A stretch of DNA of 36,534 nt, from NCBI GenBank assembly GCA_023299965.1, contig JALZVN010000087.1, forward strand, positions 1-36,534. Direction: 5' to 3'. The position numbers and the translations under genes are program-made. The first letter of the stretch is position 1; each line of letters starts with the position of its first letter. The DNA comes from Saprospiraceae bacterium. Its GTDB lineage: Bacteria; Bacteroidota; Bacteroidia; Chitinophagales; Saprospiraceae. Below are positions 26,077 to 34,600 of this stretch, in pieces. The notes under the pieces are model-generated. The model ran no database searches, was not told the origin of the DNA, and worked only from the letters and a program-made list of their open reading frames with translations.

Positions 26077-26823
26077 TTAGTTATTATCGTCATCGTTTAA
26101 ATACTCATCTCCTTCTTCGAGGTATTCTACTGGTTCCCCCTCCTCAATATAGCTGCTTGACGTTTCACCAATTCTATATGCAATGGTCACTCCTATAGAA
26201 GTATACCAATCGTTGTCATCGCTATTTGCAGAATTGCTAACACCATCCAAAAAGTCATTTAATCCAGCAGTTAAAGTCCCTTCAATGCCTATCACTAACT
26301 TATCTAAGCTGTAGCGAATTCCAGCTCCCATAGGAACGATCATAGCAAAACTTGGATAATCTCTAGTAGCATCTAATGGATCAAGCGCTCTACCATCAAC
26401 AGAAGTAGTCACATCTACATCCGCGAGGTTCGCGCCTACACCAAGATGTAAATATGGAGTAAATGTTGAGGCAAATCTTTTCTGATTTTCATAGATATTT
26501 ACGCCGAGTATGTTCCATTCAGTACTTACCGCAAAATCAATTAATGTTGATTCGTACGAAAATCCTCTTGATGCTCTTTCCGGAAAATTAAGATCGGAAC
26601 CTTCATACAAACCGTAGTTTGCAGCTGCCTTTAAATCGAATTTGGGACTGAAGTGATATTTTGCAAAAAGACCACCACCATATCCTAGCGCATCTGTATC
26701 AATAATATCTGGTACAAGATCACCATGAAGTGTGTTGACTCCACCTTTTACACCTATTTCAAACTCTTGTGCATATCCAACAACGCAAATTATAGCGAAG
26801 AGGATGGTAAATAAATTTCTCAT
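26077..26823 (-). CDS. Outer-membrane beta-barrel protein (OmpA/OmpW-like size) with acidic C-terminal tail
   Basis: 248 residues. The signal peptide is MRNLFTILFAIICVVGYAQ. The mature protein opens FEIGVKGGVNTLHGD, a common start of Bacteroidota porin-family barrels. Alternating strands follow (GGLFAKYHFSPKFDLKAAANYG, GAGIRYSLDKLVIGIEGTLTAG, WYTSIGVTIAYRIG). After the last strand there is a tail of about 29 residues very rich in Glu/Asp (ending DEYLNDDDNN) instead of the usual terminal aromatic. Specific role unknown. Confidence 0.8.
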   Translation of the reverse strand: MRNLFTILFAIICVVGYAQEFEIGVKGGVNTLHGDLVPDIIDTDALGYGGGLFAKYHFSPKFDLKAAANYGLYEGSDLNFPERASRGFSYESTLIDFAVSTEWNILGVNIYENQKRFASTFTPYLHLGVGANLADVDVTTSVDGRALDPLDATRDYPSFAMIVPMGAGIRYSLDKLVIGIEGTLTAGLNDFLDGVSNSANSDDNDWYTSIGVTIAYRIGETSSSYIEEGEPVEYLEEGDEYLNDDDNN

Positions 26824-27080
26824 TGTATTTCTTTTTTATTCTCACTAGAGTAAATCAATTACTTTGCCATATTTATTTTTAATGTTATGAGTGCAACAAA
26901 ATACTATCTATTCAGCTTCACTTTTTCTTGCTAAAAACATCTTAATTTAACGCTAACAAGCGTAAGGCATTTTATGCCTTACTGCACTTCTTTATTATTA
27001 TCGTCCATATTCAAAATCTAGAAATCTGAGAATGGTAAATAAAAAAGTACAGATCTTACTAGTACATATTATATTATTTT

Positions 27081-27090
27081 GTAATATTGC
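27081..27090 (+). promoter_or_regulatory. GTAATAT site in the parA upstream region (possible autoregulatory operator)
   Basis: GTAATATTGC is followed by AAATAC, 18 bp before the parA ATG. The same core followed by TGAAATAC occurs at 28221, the first site of the downstream array. TAATATTG (27082-27089) is also a one-mismatch match to the Bacteroidota -7 box TAnnTTTG. A protein bound here would cover the promoter, so I infer autorepression by the RHH partner or ParA-partner complex. Confidence 0.45.
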
Positions 27091-27108
27091 AAATACAAAA
27101 TTTACTAC

Positions 27109-27861
27109 ATGACAAATATTATTGCAATTGCAAACCATAAAGGTGGAGTTGGAAAAACGACTTCTGTACAAAACATAGGCGTTGCCCTCAGTCGGCTGGG
27201 CAAGAAAGTTTTACTTATAGATTTAGATCCACAAGCCAATCTTAGTGATTCCTTCGGTTTTGAAGACGCGGAAGTTAGTATCTATGATGCATTAACAGAT
27301 AAAGCACCAGCCCCCGTTCATAAGGTTTCTGAAAGTCTGGATATTGTCCCAGCTAATCTAGATCTCTCGGTAGCAGAGGTAGAACTCAGCAATGTACCTG
27401 GAAGAGAGTATGTCTTAAAGGAGATTGTAAATAAATGGAACGGAAAATATGATTATATAATTATTGACTGTCCTCCTTCTCTAGGATTGCTGACTATCAA
27501 CGCTTTAACAGCCTGTACTGAAGTATACATCCCTCTGGATGCCCAGTATTTCTCAATGAAAGGTCTTGATAAGCTGATGTTCATTTTGGAAAAGATAAAA
27601 GCACGACTAAATAAGGAGGTTGAAGTAACAGGAGTCTTTCTAACTCAATTTGACAACCGACTTGTACTCAACAAGAATATTGCTGATATGATAGAAGATT
27701 ACTTCCCGAATAAGGTTTTTAAGACCAGAATTAGGAAAAATATCGCTCTTGTGGAGGCTCCTATTGATGACTTAGATATTTTCACATACGCGCCTAGTAG
27801 TAATGGTGCGGTAGATTACAAAAAACTGAGCTTAGAAATCGTAGCAGCTCACAACATATAA
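27109..27861 (+). CDS. parA: ParA/Soj-family partition ATPase
   Basis: 250 residues. The deviant Walker A box KGGVGKTT is at residues 11-18, with signature Lys11. The A' motif LIDLDPQANLS lies at about 36-46. Walker B is in YIIIDCPPSLGLLT. There is no N-terminal DNA-binding extension, so it is the short Soj/type-Ib-like form. ParA proteins dimerise on ATP, coat the nucleoid and are released by a partner bound to a centromere or cargo. Here the partner gene starts 18 bp after the stop and encodes an RHH protein, not a ParB with KorB/HTH domains. MinD-like cell-division proteins are excluded by the lack of the C-terminal amphipathic helix. A chromosomal location is suggested by metH and other core genes nearby. 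Confidence 0.93.
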   Translation: MTNIIAIANHKGGVGKTTSVQNIGVALSRLGKKVLLIDLDPQANLSDSFGFEDAEVSIYDALTDKAPAPVHKVSESLDIVPANLDLSVAEVELSNVPGREYVLKEIVNKWNGKYDYIIIDCPPSLGLLTINALTACTEVYIPLDAQYFSMKGLDKLMFILEKIKARLNKEVEVTGVFLTQFDNRLVLNKNIADMIEDYFPNKVFKTRIRKNIALVEAPIDDLDIFTYAPSSNGAVDYKKLSLEIVAAHNI

Positions 27862-27879
27862 AAATAAACCAATTCAGAC

Positions 27880-28212
27880 ATGGCAAAGGATTTTAAAAAT
27901 AGCATCGGAAGAAAAAGATTAAATACCTTAATCCCTGACAATGATTATGATGCTCAAGTCAAAGTAGAAGAAAAAAGGGAAATGCTAAAGGAAAAGAAGC
28001 AAACTACAACCACTTCAGCCCCTACCCCACCCAGTACAGTAGTAACTACTTTCAGAATAAACACGGAAAAGTTAAAAACAATAAAGGCTATTGCATTTTG
28101 GGATAGAAAGAAAATTCAAGATGTTTTTGATGAAGCTTTAGAAATGTATATCAGTGCTCAACCCCAGGAGGCTGTAAGCAAGGCTATAGAAGAGCATACA
28201 AAACGTACATAA
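27880..28212 (+). CDS. Small RHH DNA-binding protein, candidate ParA partner / centromere-binding protein
   Basis: 110 residues. Three parts are visible. Residues 9-19 are IGRKRLNTLIP, similar to the N-terminal G(R/K)GLxxLI peptide by which ParB/Spo0J proteins stimulate ParA ATPase. Residues 20-52 are a charged then Thr/Pro-rich, probably disordered, linker. Residues 54-91 look like a ribbon-helix-helix fold: strand VVTTFRI, helix NTEKLKTIKAIAF, turn WDRKK, helix IQDVFDEALEMYI. RHH proteins bind short DNA repeats as dimers through the strand. The gene is co-transcribed with parA and followed by a strong terminator and then the GTAATAT array, its likely binding region. The fold assignment is by eye. 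Confidence 0.75.
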   Translation: MAKDFKNSIGRKRLNTLIPDNDYDAQVKVEEKREMLKEKKQTTTTSAPTPPSTVVTTFRINTEKLKTIKAIAFWDRKKIQDVFDEALEMYISAQPQEAVSKAIEEHTKRT

Positions 28213-28292
28213 CAATATATGTAATATTGAAATACACACATTACTATGTAGGCCCCCTAGAATAGTATTTTGTAAGCCAAAGCGCTTACGTC

Positions 28293-28338
28293 ACAAAGAG
28301 GGTCCATTCTTATTAAAGAATGGACCCTCTTTGTTTTG
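28293..28338 (+). terminator. Strong terminator closing the parA-RHH operon
   Basis: A perfect 19-bp stem: ACAAAGAGGGTCCATTCTT (28293-28311) with AAGAATGGACCCTCTTTGT (28316-28334), 4-nt loop ATTA, then TTTT. It would shield the downstream site array from read-through. One GTAATAT site (28221) lies between the operon's stop and this terminator. Confidence 0.9.
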
Positions 28339-29177
28339 AGTTGTCTCTCTGATAGGTTGAATCATATATAATAGACCGAAAATCATTACATATATCTTAC
28401 TCTAAGATCCTTAATTCTATTGTATAAATATAATAGTATAAGACACCATCCAAATAAATATACATATGGCAGCATAAGACACTACCCTACTTGGCGATTA
28501 GCAAGCGCTATTACTAAATGAAATAGATATTTTATTGTAAGGATTACTCTACAATATATGTAATATCATATTCTATATGATACATGTATTATAATATCCT
28601 ATATGATAACACTTTTGATCTTTGCTTTTTCTAAAATACAATAGCCATTTCTTGGCTGTTTACTTAGTACTTCTAGTAATACGTCTTATCTCCTAGTGTC
28701 TTGCCCTATCAGATTGCTAGAAGCTAGATTAGAGACCAATTACAAAATAATACTTGTAATATAACATGTCCAATAAATATAGGAAATATGCTTCTTGCAC
28801 TCAGATTTAAAAGTCATCGTGTTTAAAAGTACTTCTACACCATTTTCTTCTAGATTGGAATAATTAAATAAAGAATAGAAAGAGGCTTTTGAGGATTAGT
28901 ATAAATTAGATCTCATGTACAAGACAATATAAAGAATGAAATAGTTTATAAGCAGGTTTACACATATTAATAGCTTTACAGTATAATATTAGTAATATGA
29001 TATAGCCTGCTCAATTTGAGATTCTGTCAAATTAGAGTAATATCACAAGTCAAATTTAATGCTTCTCGTATGGCATAATCAATGATGGCGAACTTTGATA
29101 AACTACTAGGCTCTAAAAGATATCGAATTTAGTCCTATTCATATTGTTAAGACATGCTATATTACTATATAAGCTAT

Positions 29178-29187
29178 GTAATATTAC
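29178..29187. promoter_or_regulatory. Perfect palindrome GTAATATTAC at the polarity switch of the array
   Basis: The only perfectly palindromic copy of the core in the array. An ATATTAC copy 19 bp to the left (29159) makes an outward-inward pair with a 12-bp spacer. Sites to the left read + and sites to the right read - (one exception at 29897), so this is a plausible nucleation site. Confidence 0.6.
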
Positions 29188-29758
29188 ATTCTTAGTGCAA
29201 AAGTCTATCTCTCTAAATGCAAATCCGACTATATCATTTTAGAATTACACTCGCTTTTCCCAATACTAGTTAAATTAATACATTTCTATCTTATGCCGCG
29301 ATTTGAAAGACTTACTAATATTCTTCTCTAATACTTGAAATCTTATATTACAATTAGAGCAATCTATTAGGCATTACATCCATAGAATGGATAGCTAGAA
29401 TTGATCAATCGGAATACTATATAATCTTAGTAAGTCTATATTACAAAACAATATAACCAAGTTGGAATTACAGTAGCATATGATGATTCTACAGTTCTAC
29501 TTGAATTCAAAAAGAGTTTTGAGGTGCATACCAGTATAGCTAATGATTTGATAGAGGATGTAACAGTGAATATCTCTTCTACTTTGAAATACTAGGGTAG
29601 GGCAGTTTAGATTAGCATTAAATCTTAAAACAGATACTTAAACCGCGTTGAAATGTAAAAGATCTGTTTAAATTGATCCTTGGAGAGAATACATTATAAT
29701 ATTATATTACACATACAGCAGTCTACATCTGAACATTAGCTATTTTTTTTCGCTTCTA

Positions 29759-29793
29759 GGGAGTACTCGGCATGCCAACTGAGCTATGTTCCC
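29759..29793 (-). other. tRNA 5'-half-like fragment (D-arm with truncated acceptor)
   Basis: On the minus strand the 35 nt begin GGGAACATAGCTCAGTTGG. TAGCTCAGTTGG is the classic tRNA D-arm A-box. GCTC pairs with a following GAGT and the outer GGGA pairs with TCCC, giving a small two-stem hairpin. Anticodon and T arms are missing, so it is not a functional tRNA; it may be a remnant or a tRNA-like binding structure. Confidence 0.45.
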
Positions 29794-30101
29794 TAAAACA
29801 AATTTCTAGCCCGCTACAGCTCTTAAAACGACCTCTAAGTTAAAGTAGCCGCTATTAAATTACCGCACATAACAGTCTATTAAATAAACAAGGATAGTAA
29901 TATTTGCATTCTCTGTTATACGTGTGTGATTATATTACAGATATTGCCGCTAGATTACTCCGCATATCTAAAATACTTAAGTTCTTGACCAGAGCTTATC
30001 AATCTGGTTTCAAAATTATACGCAATGGGAAGTCCAGAATACAGTAATACCACAAATCTTCTATTACTAATATTACAATTACAGCAATAAAACAATAGAA
30101 G

Positions 30102-30402
30102 AGGGATTAAAGTAATCCTTTAAGCTCTCTACAATTTTTGAAGATCGTTTTATCACTAAATGTAAAATCTAGTGTGTATAAATATTGAATTACAGTCAAT
30201 ACTAATATTACAATATAATATATGTATGCTAAATTTATTAATAATGAAATTTAGGGATTAAAGTAATCCTTTAAGCACTCTACAATTTTTGAAGATCGTT
30301 TTATCACTAATGTAAAATCTAGTGTGTATAAATATTCAATTACAGTTAATACAAATATTACTATACAATATATATATGCTAGTATTACGATTAATGAAAT
30401 TT
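30102..30402. repeat. Tandem duplication of about 150 bp inside the site array
   Basis: Copy 1 (30102-30252) and copy 2 (30253-30402) both start AGGGATTAAAGTAATCCTTT and end AATGAAATTT. The first ~100 bp differ at only a handful of positions; the last ~50 bp are more diverged. Each copy carries one ATATTAC site (30205, 30355) and a small GGATTA/TAATCC inverted repeat. This shows how the array can grow by duplication. Confidence 0.85.
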
Positions 30403-30801
30403 AATGGGACTGGATAGGATGGATTTGAGACTTTTGAAAATCACTGAAACTCTTTTATTTAATTGGTACTAATTTCAATTGTTCTTGACTATCTCATAGG
30501 ATCGGATTGTTAACCTTACTAGAATTACCTTAATTATTAATAATACATATATTACAAATACTCGATAGCGTGTAATAGGAATACACTTAAAATCTAATTT
30601 TTGAAATTCTCAAACTATTATTTCGATTTCATCAAACAAAGAGGCGCAAACAGAATACTATTTGGCTTGCTGTCGTATTTCAAGCAAATAACCCATCAAT
30701 TTAAAATTAAATGAAATAAAATTAACTGAGACGTAGGGGTAAGCTATAAATATTGGGTCTTAGTAATGAGAAACAGTTTCATTCACCTAAAATTTTTAAT
30801 T

Positions 30802-31476
30802 ATGAGCTTACAAAGAAATATCATAGAGCAGATAGAATTCTTTAATTGTTTGACTGCAGAAGAAAAATTATTCCTAGCTGATAACTCAGAATTAAAAGTT
30901 AAGGGTAGATACTCCTATATATACTTAGCAGATGAACCTTCATCATTTTTAAATATTTTGCTAAAGGGTACTATTAAGATAGGAACACACTCCGCTGATG
31001 GTAAAGAAATAATCAAATCTATTATCCACCCTCAGGCAATGTTTGGTGAAATGTGCATGATGGGTGAGCAGTCTAGAATAGACTTTGCTAAATCGATGGC
31101 AGATGGAGCAGAGTACTTTTCACTAAAAAAAGAAGTGATGCTTAATCTAATATCATCTAATGCTAAATTGAATAACGCTTTTATGAGTCACATGGGGTCA
31201 AGACTGAAAACAGCAGAAACTAGACTTGAGTCTCTTATATTTAAAGATGCTAGATCAAGAATAATTGATTTTCTAAAAGACAATGTCGAAAGACGAGGCA
31301 GACAAGTAGGATTTGAGATTATGTTCAAGCATTCTTTAACGCAACAGGACATCGCTAATCTAACTGGTACATCCAGGCAGACGGTTACTTCCGTTATGAA
31401 TGAATTGAGGAAAAGCAATTTAATCTACTTTACTAGAAAGAGTATCCTTGTAAGGGATATGGCGAAACTAGGTTAA
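30802..31476 (+). CDS. Crp/Fnr-family transcription regulator
   Basis: 224 residues from the ATG at 30802; an in-frame ATG at 30766 would add MRNSFIHLKFLI, which is less family-like. A cyclic-nucleotide-binding-type beta-roll spans about residues 15-115 (LLKGTIKIGTHSADGKEIIKSIIHPQAMFGEMCMMG). A C-terminal winged helix has the HTH LTQQDIANLTGTSRQTVTSVMNELRK. No Fnr-type Cys cluster is evident, and the effector cannot be told from sequence. It lies between the site array and metH, transcribed away from the array, and is closed by a terminator. Confidence 0.92.
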   Translation: MSLQRNIIEQIEFFNCLTAEEKLFLADNSELKVKGRYSYIYLADEPSSFLNILLKGTIKIGTHSADGKEIIKSIIHPQAMFGEMCMMGEQSRIDFAKSMADGAEYFSLKKEVMLNLISSNAKLNNAFMSHMGSRLKTAETRLESLIFKDARSRIIDFLKDNVERRGRQVGFEIMFKHSLTQQDIANLTGTSRQTVTSVMNELRKSNLIYFTRKSILVRDMAKLG

Positions 31477-31530
31477 TTAGACGCATCAATTTTCTATTAT
31501 AGGTTTTACTAATAGGTTATATAACAGTTA

Positions 31531-31565
31531 AAAAAGCTACTCGACGCAAGGAAAGTAGCTTTTTT
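31531..31565 (+). terminator. Terminator between the Crp/Fnr gene and metH
   Basis: AAAAAGCTACT (31531-31541) pairs with AGTAGCTTTTT (31554-31564) around a 12-nt loop, followed by T-rich sequence. It lies about 55 bp past the Crp/Fnr stop. Confidence 0.85.
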
Positions 31566-31578
31566 GTTTGTTTTAGGC

Positions 31579-31586
31579 TAAATTTG
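31579..31586 (+). promoter_or_regulatory. Possible -7 box (TAAATTTG) of metH
   Basis: TAAATTTG matches TAnnTTTG and ends 23 bp before the metH ATG, directly after the terminator. The -33 element is not clear. The short leader leaves no room for a SAM or cobalamin riboswitch. Confidence 0.35.
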
Positions 31587-31609
31587 ACATTTATAAATAA
31601 GGAATAGAA

Positions 31610-34600
31610 ATGAAGGATAAGACAAGTTTAATAGAAGAGATCCTAAGGCAAAGAATAATGGTCTTAGATGGAGCAATGGGGACTATGGTTCAACGATATA
31701 AACTTGATGAAAAAGCATTTCGAGGGGCACACTTCGAGAACCACACTCTAGATATCCAAGGAAATAATGATATACTTTCGATAACTCAGCCCGAAATAAT
31801 CAAAGAAATACATAAAGAGTACCTAGAGGCTGGGGCAGATATCATCGAAACTAACACCTTTAGTGGTACCTCTATAGCGCAAACGGATTATGAGCTTCAA
31901 GATCAAGCCTATGCAATTAATTACGAATCTGCTAAGATAGCGAAAGAAATAGCGGAAGAATTTACAGCTAAAAATCCAGATAAACCTCGATTTGTAGCAG
32001 GAGCCTTTGGTCCTACGAATCGAACCGCCTCCATGTCACCAGATGTAAATGATCCAGGATATCGGGCTGTATCGTTTGACGAATTGAAAAATGCATATTA
32101 CGAGCAAGCAAAAGGTTTGCTTGATGGGGGAGTGGATATATTTCTAGTAGAAACCGTATTTGATACTTTGAATGCGAAAGCAGCGCTTTACGCAATAGAT
32201 GAATTGATGACTGACAGAAATGTCACCTTACCAATTATGATTTCAGGTACCATCACAGATGCGAGTGGGAGAACTTTGTCTGGGCAAACAGTTGAGGCCT
32301 TTTTAATTTCTTTGAGTCATATTCCTTTATTAAGCATCGGTTTAAACTGTGCTTTAGGCGCTGAAGAAATGAGACCTTATATAGAGGTACTTTCTAAAAA
32401 TGCTCCCAACTTCATTAGTGCTTACCCAAATGCTGGTCTTCCTAATGAATTTGGTGAATATGATCAAATGGCCTCAGAGATGAAAACTCATATTGAGGAT
32501 TTTGCTAGTAGTGGATTTGTAAATATTGTGGGAGGATGCTGTGGAACCACTCCGGATCACATACGTGCTATGGCAGAAGCGGTATCAGATTTAAGCCCTA
32601 GAGAAAAAGTCGAACAAAAAGTATATACTCAGTTAAGTGGATTAGAACCTCTCGATATTAGACCTGAAACCAATTTTATCAATGTTGGGGAAAGAACCAA
32701 TGTTACAGGTTCAAAGAGATTCGCAAGACTCATAAAGGAGGAGAAGCTATCAGAAGCTTTATCCGTCGCTAGGCAACAAGTAGAAGCTGGTGCACAAGTG
32801 ATAGATGTAAACATGGATGAAGGATTGCTTGATAGTAAAAATATGATGGTCAAATTCTTAAACTTGATCATGTCAGAACCGGATATAGCCAAGCTCCCTA
32901 TTATGATTGACTCTTCTAAATTTGACATAATAGAAGCTGGACTTAAATGTGTCCAAGGCAAATGTATAGTGAATAGTATCTCTTTAAAAGAAGGTGAAGA
33001 AGAATTCATCAGGCAAGCTACAATAGTCAGGCGCTTTGGTGCAGCTGCTGTAGTCATGGCATTTGATGAAGCAGGGCAAGCGGATACTAAGGAGCGAAAA
33101 GTTGAAATTTGCACTCGAGCATATAAAGTACTTACAGAAAAAGTAGGCTTTAAGCCTGAAGATATCATTTTTGATCCTAATATATTTGCAGTTGCTACAG
33201 GTATAGAAGAGCATAATAACTATGCAGTCAACTTTATAGAAGCAACAAGAGAGATAAAGTTGAAGTGTCCTGGAGCAAAAATAAGCGGGGGAGTTAGTAA
33301 TATTTCCTTTTCATTCAGAGGAAATAACAAAGTGCGAGAAGCCATGCATTCAGCTTTCCTATATCATGCCATCCAAGCGGGTATGGATATGGGAATTGTC
33401 AATGCAGGGATGATAGAGGTCTATGAGGAAATACCTAAAGACCTTCTGAATACAGTAGAGGATGTTCTATTCAATAGAAGCAATGACTCAACAGAACGTC
33501 TGACAGATTTGGCAGAGAGTTATAAAAATGTGGGGGGGAAGGTAGTAGTAAAAGACATTGCGTGGAGAGAAAGTACGGTAGAAGAAAGAATATCATATTC
33601 TTTAAGGAAAGGAATCACAGAATTTGTAGATGTAGACATAGAAGAAGCTAGACAGAAATATCCTAACCCCATTGACGTTATCGAGGGACCTTTAATGGAT
33701 GGTATGAATATCGTTGGGGATTTATTTGGTGAAGGTAAAATGTTTTTGCCGCAAGTAGTAAAGAGCGCTAGAGTGATGAAGCAAGCAGTGGCGATACTCA
33801 CTCCTTATATAGAGGCTCAAAAAGGTGGAGTGGTTGCGAAAGGTAAAATACTCATGGCCACAGTGAAAGGTGATGTTCATGATATTGGAAAGAATATAGT
33901 AGGCGTTGTCCTTGGATGTAACAACTATGAAATTATCGACCTTGGGGTTATGGTACCTGCAAAGAAAATAATTGATGAAGCTATCAAACACAATGTGGAC
34001 GTAATAGGGCTAAGTGGCCTCATAACTCCTTCATTAGATGAGATGGTATATGTCGCATCTGAACTAGAAAGACTGGGACTAAATTTTCCTCTTATCATAG
34101 GAGGAGCGACTACTTCCAAAACGCACACTGCTGTCAAGGTAGAGCCCGAATATACCAACCCATGCATTCATGTATTGGATGCAAGTAAAAGTGTGGGTGT
34201 AGTCTCTAATTTGTTGAGTAAGAATGAAGAAGCTAAGGTTACCTACTTGCAATCCATAAAAGACGACTACGAAAAAGTAAGAGTGCAAAGGAATAATAGA
34301 AATGTAAGCAAGCAATACATAGCTATAGAGGAAGCAAGAAAAAATAAATATGACATTGACTGGACAGCATATGATTTTCCAAAACCTAGTTTCATTGGTA
34401 ACAAAACCTTTGAAAATATCGCTTTAGATGATTTACTGCCCTACTTAGATTGGACTCCATTTTTTAGCAGTTGGCAATTGGCTGGAAAATACCCAGCCAT
34501 ATTGACTGATGAGATAGTTGGGATAGAAGCTACAAAACTCTTCAATGATGCTAAGGACATGCTTAATAAAATAATAGCTGAAAAATGGATTAGTGCAAAT

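Larger units (their letters stand above)
28221..30555. repeat. Array of 16 dispersed GTAATAT/ATATTAC sites (candidate bipolar centromere)
   Basis: GTAATAT reads on + at 28221, 28560, 28756, 28992, 29037, 29178 and 29897. Its reverse complement ATATTAC reads on + at 29159, 29181 (overlapping 29178 in a palindrome), 29345, 29438, 29704, 29932, 30070, 30205, 30355 and 30549. Spacing is mostly 90-270 bp. At about 70% A+T I would expect one or two by chance over 2.5 kb. The left arm is almost all + and the right arm almost all -. Several sites share extra flanks, for example ACAATATATGTAATAT at both 28212 and 28551. The tract carries no ORF of credible length. Adjacent parA and RHH genes point to a partition site. 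Alternatives are an iteron-type origin or a regulator-binding region. Confidence 0.7.

Noticed and set aside
28213..30765. Reading the gene-free tract as a CRISPR array
   Set aside because: The repeated unit is only 7-10 bp, spacers vary from tens to hundreds of bp, orientation changes and there are no cas genes.
28213..30765. Reading the GTAATAT sites as binding sites of the neighbouring Crp/Fnr regulator
   Set aside because: Crp/Fnr sites are usually longer spaced palindromes near promoters, while these are dispersed single cores over 2.3 kb without genes. Not fully excluded.
28213..30765. Replication origin with iterons or DnaA boxes
   Set aside because: I see no rep or dnaA gene and no clear DnaA-box cluster; the parA-RHH neighbourhood fits partition better. 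A GC-skew plot of the whole replicon would decide.
31566..31609. SAM or cobalamin riboswitch before metH
   Set aside because: Only about 45 bp separate the upstream terminator from the start codon, too short for either.
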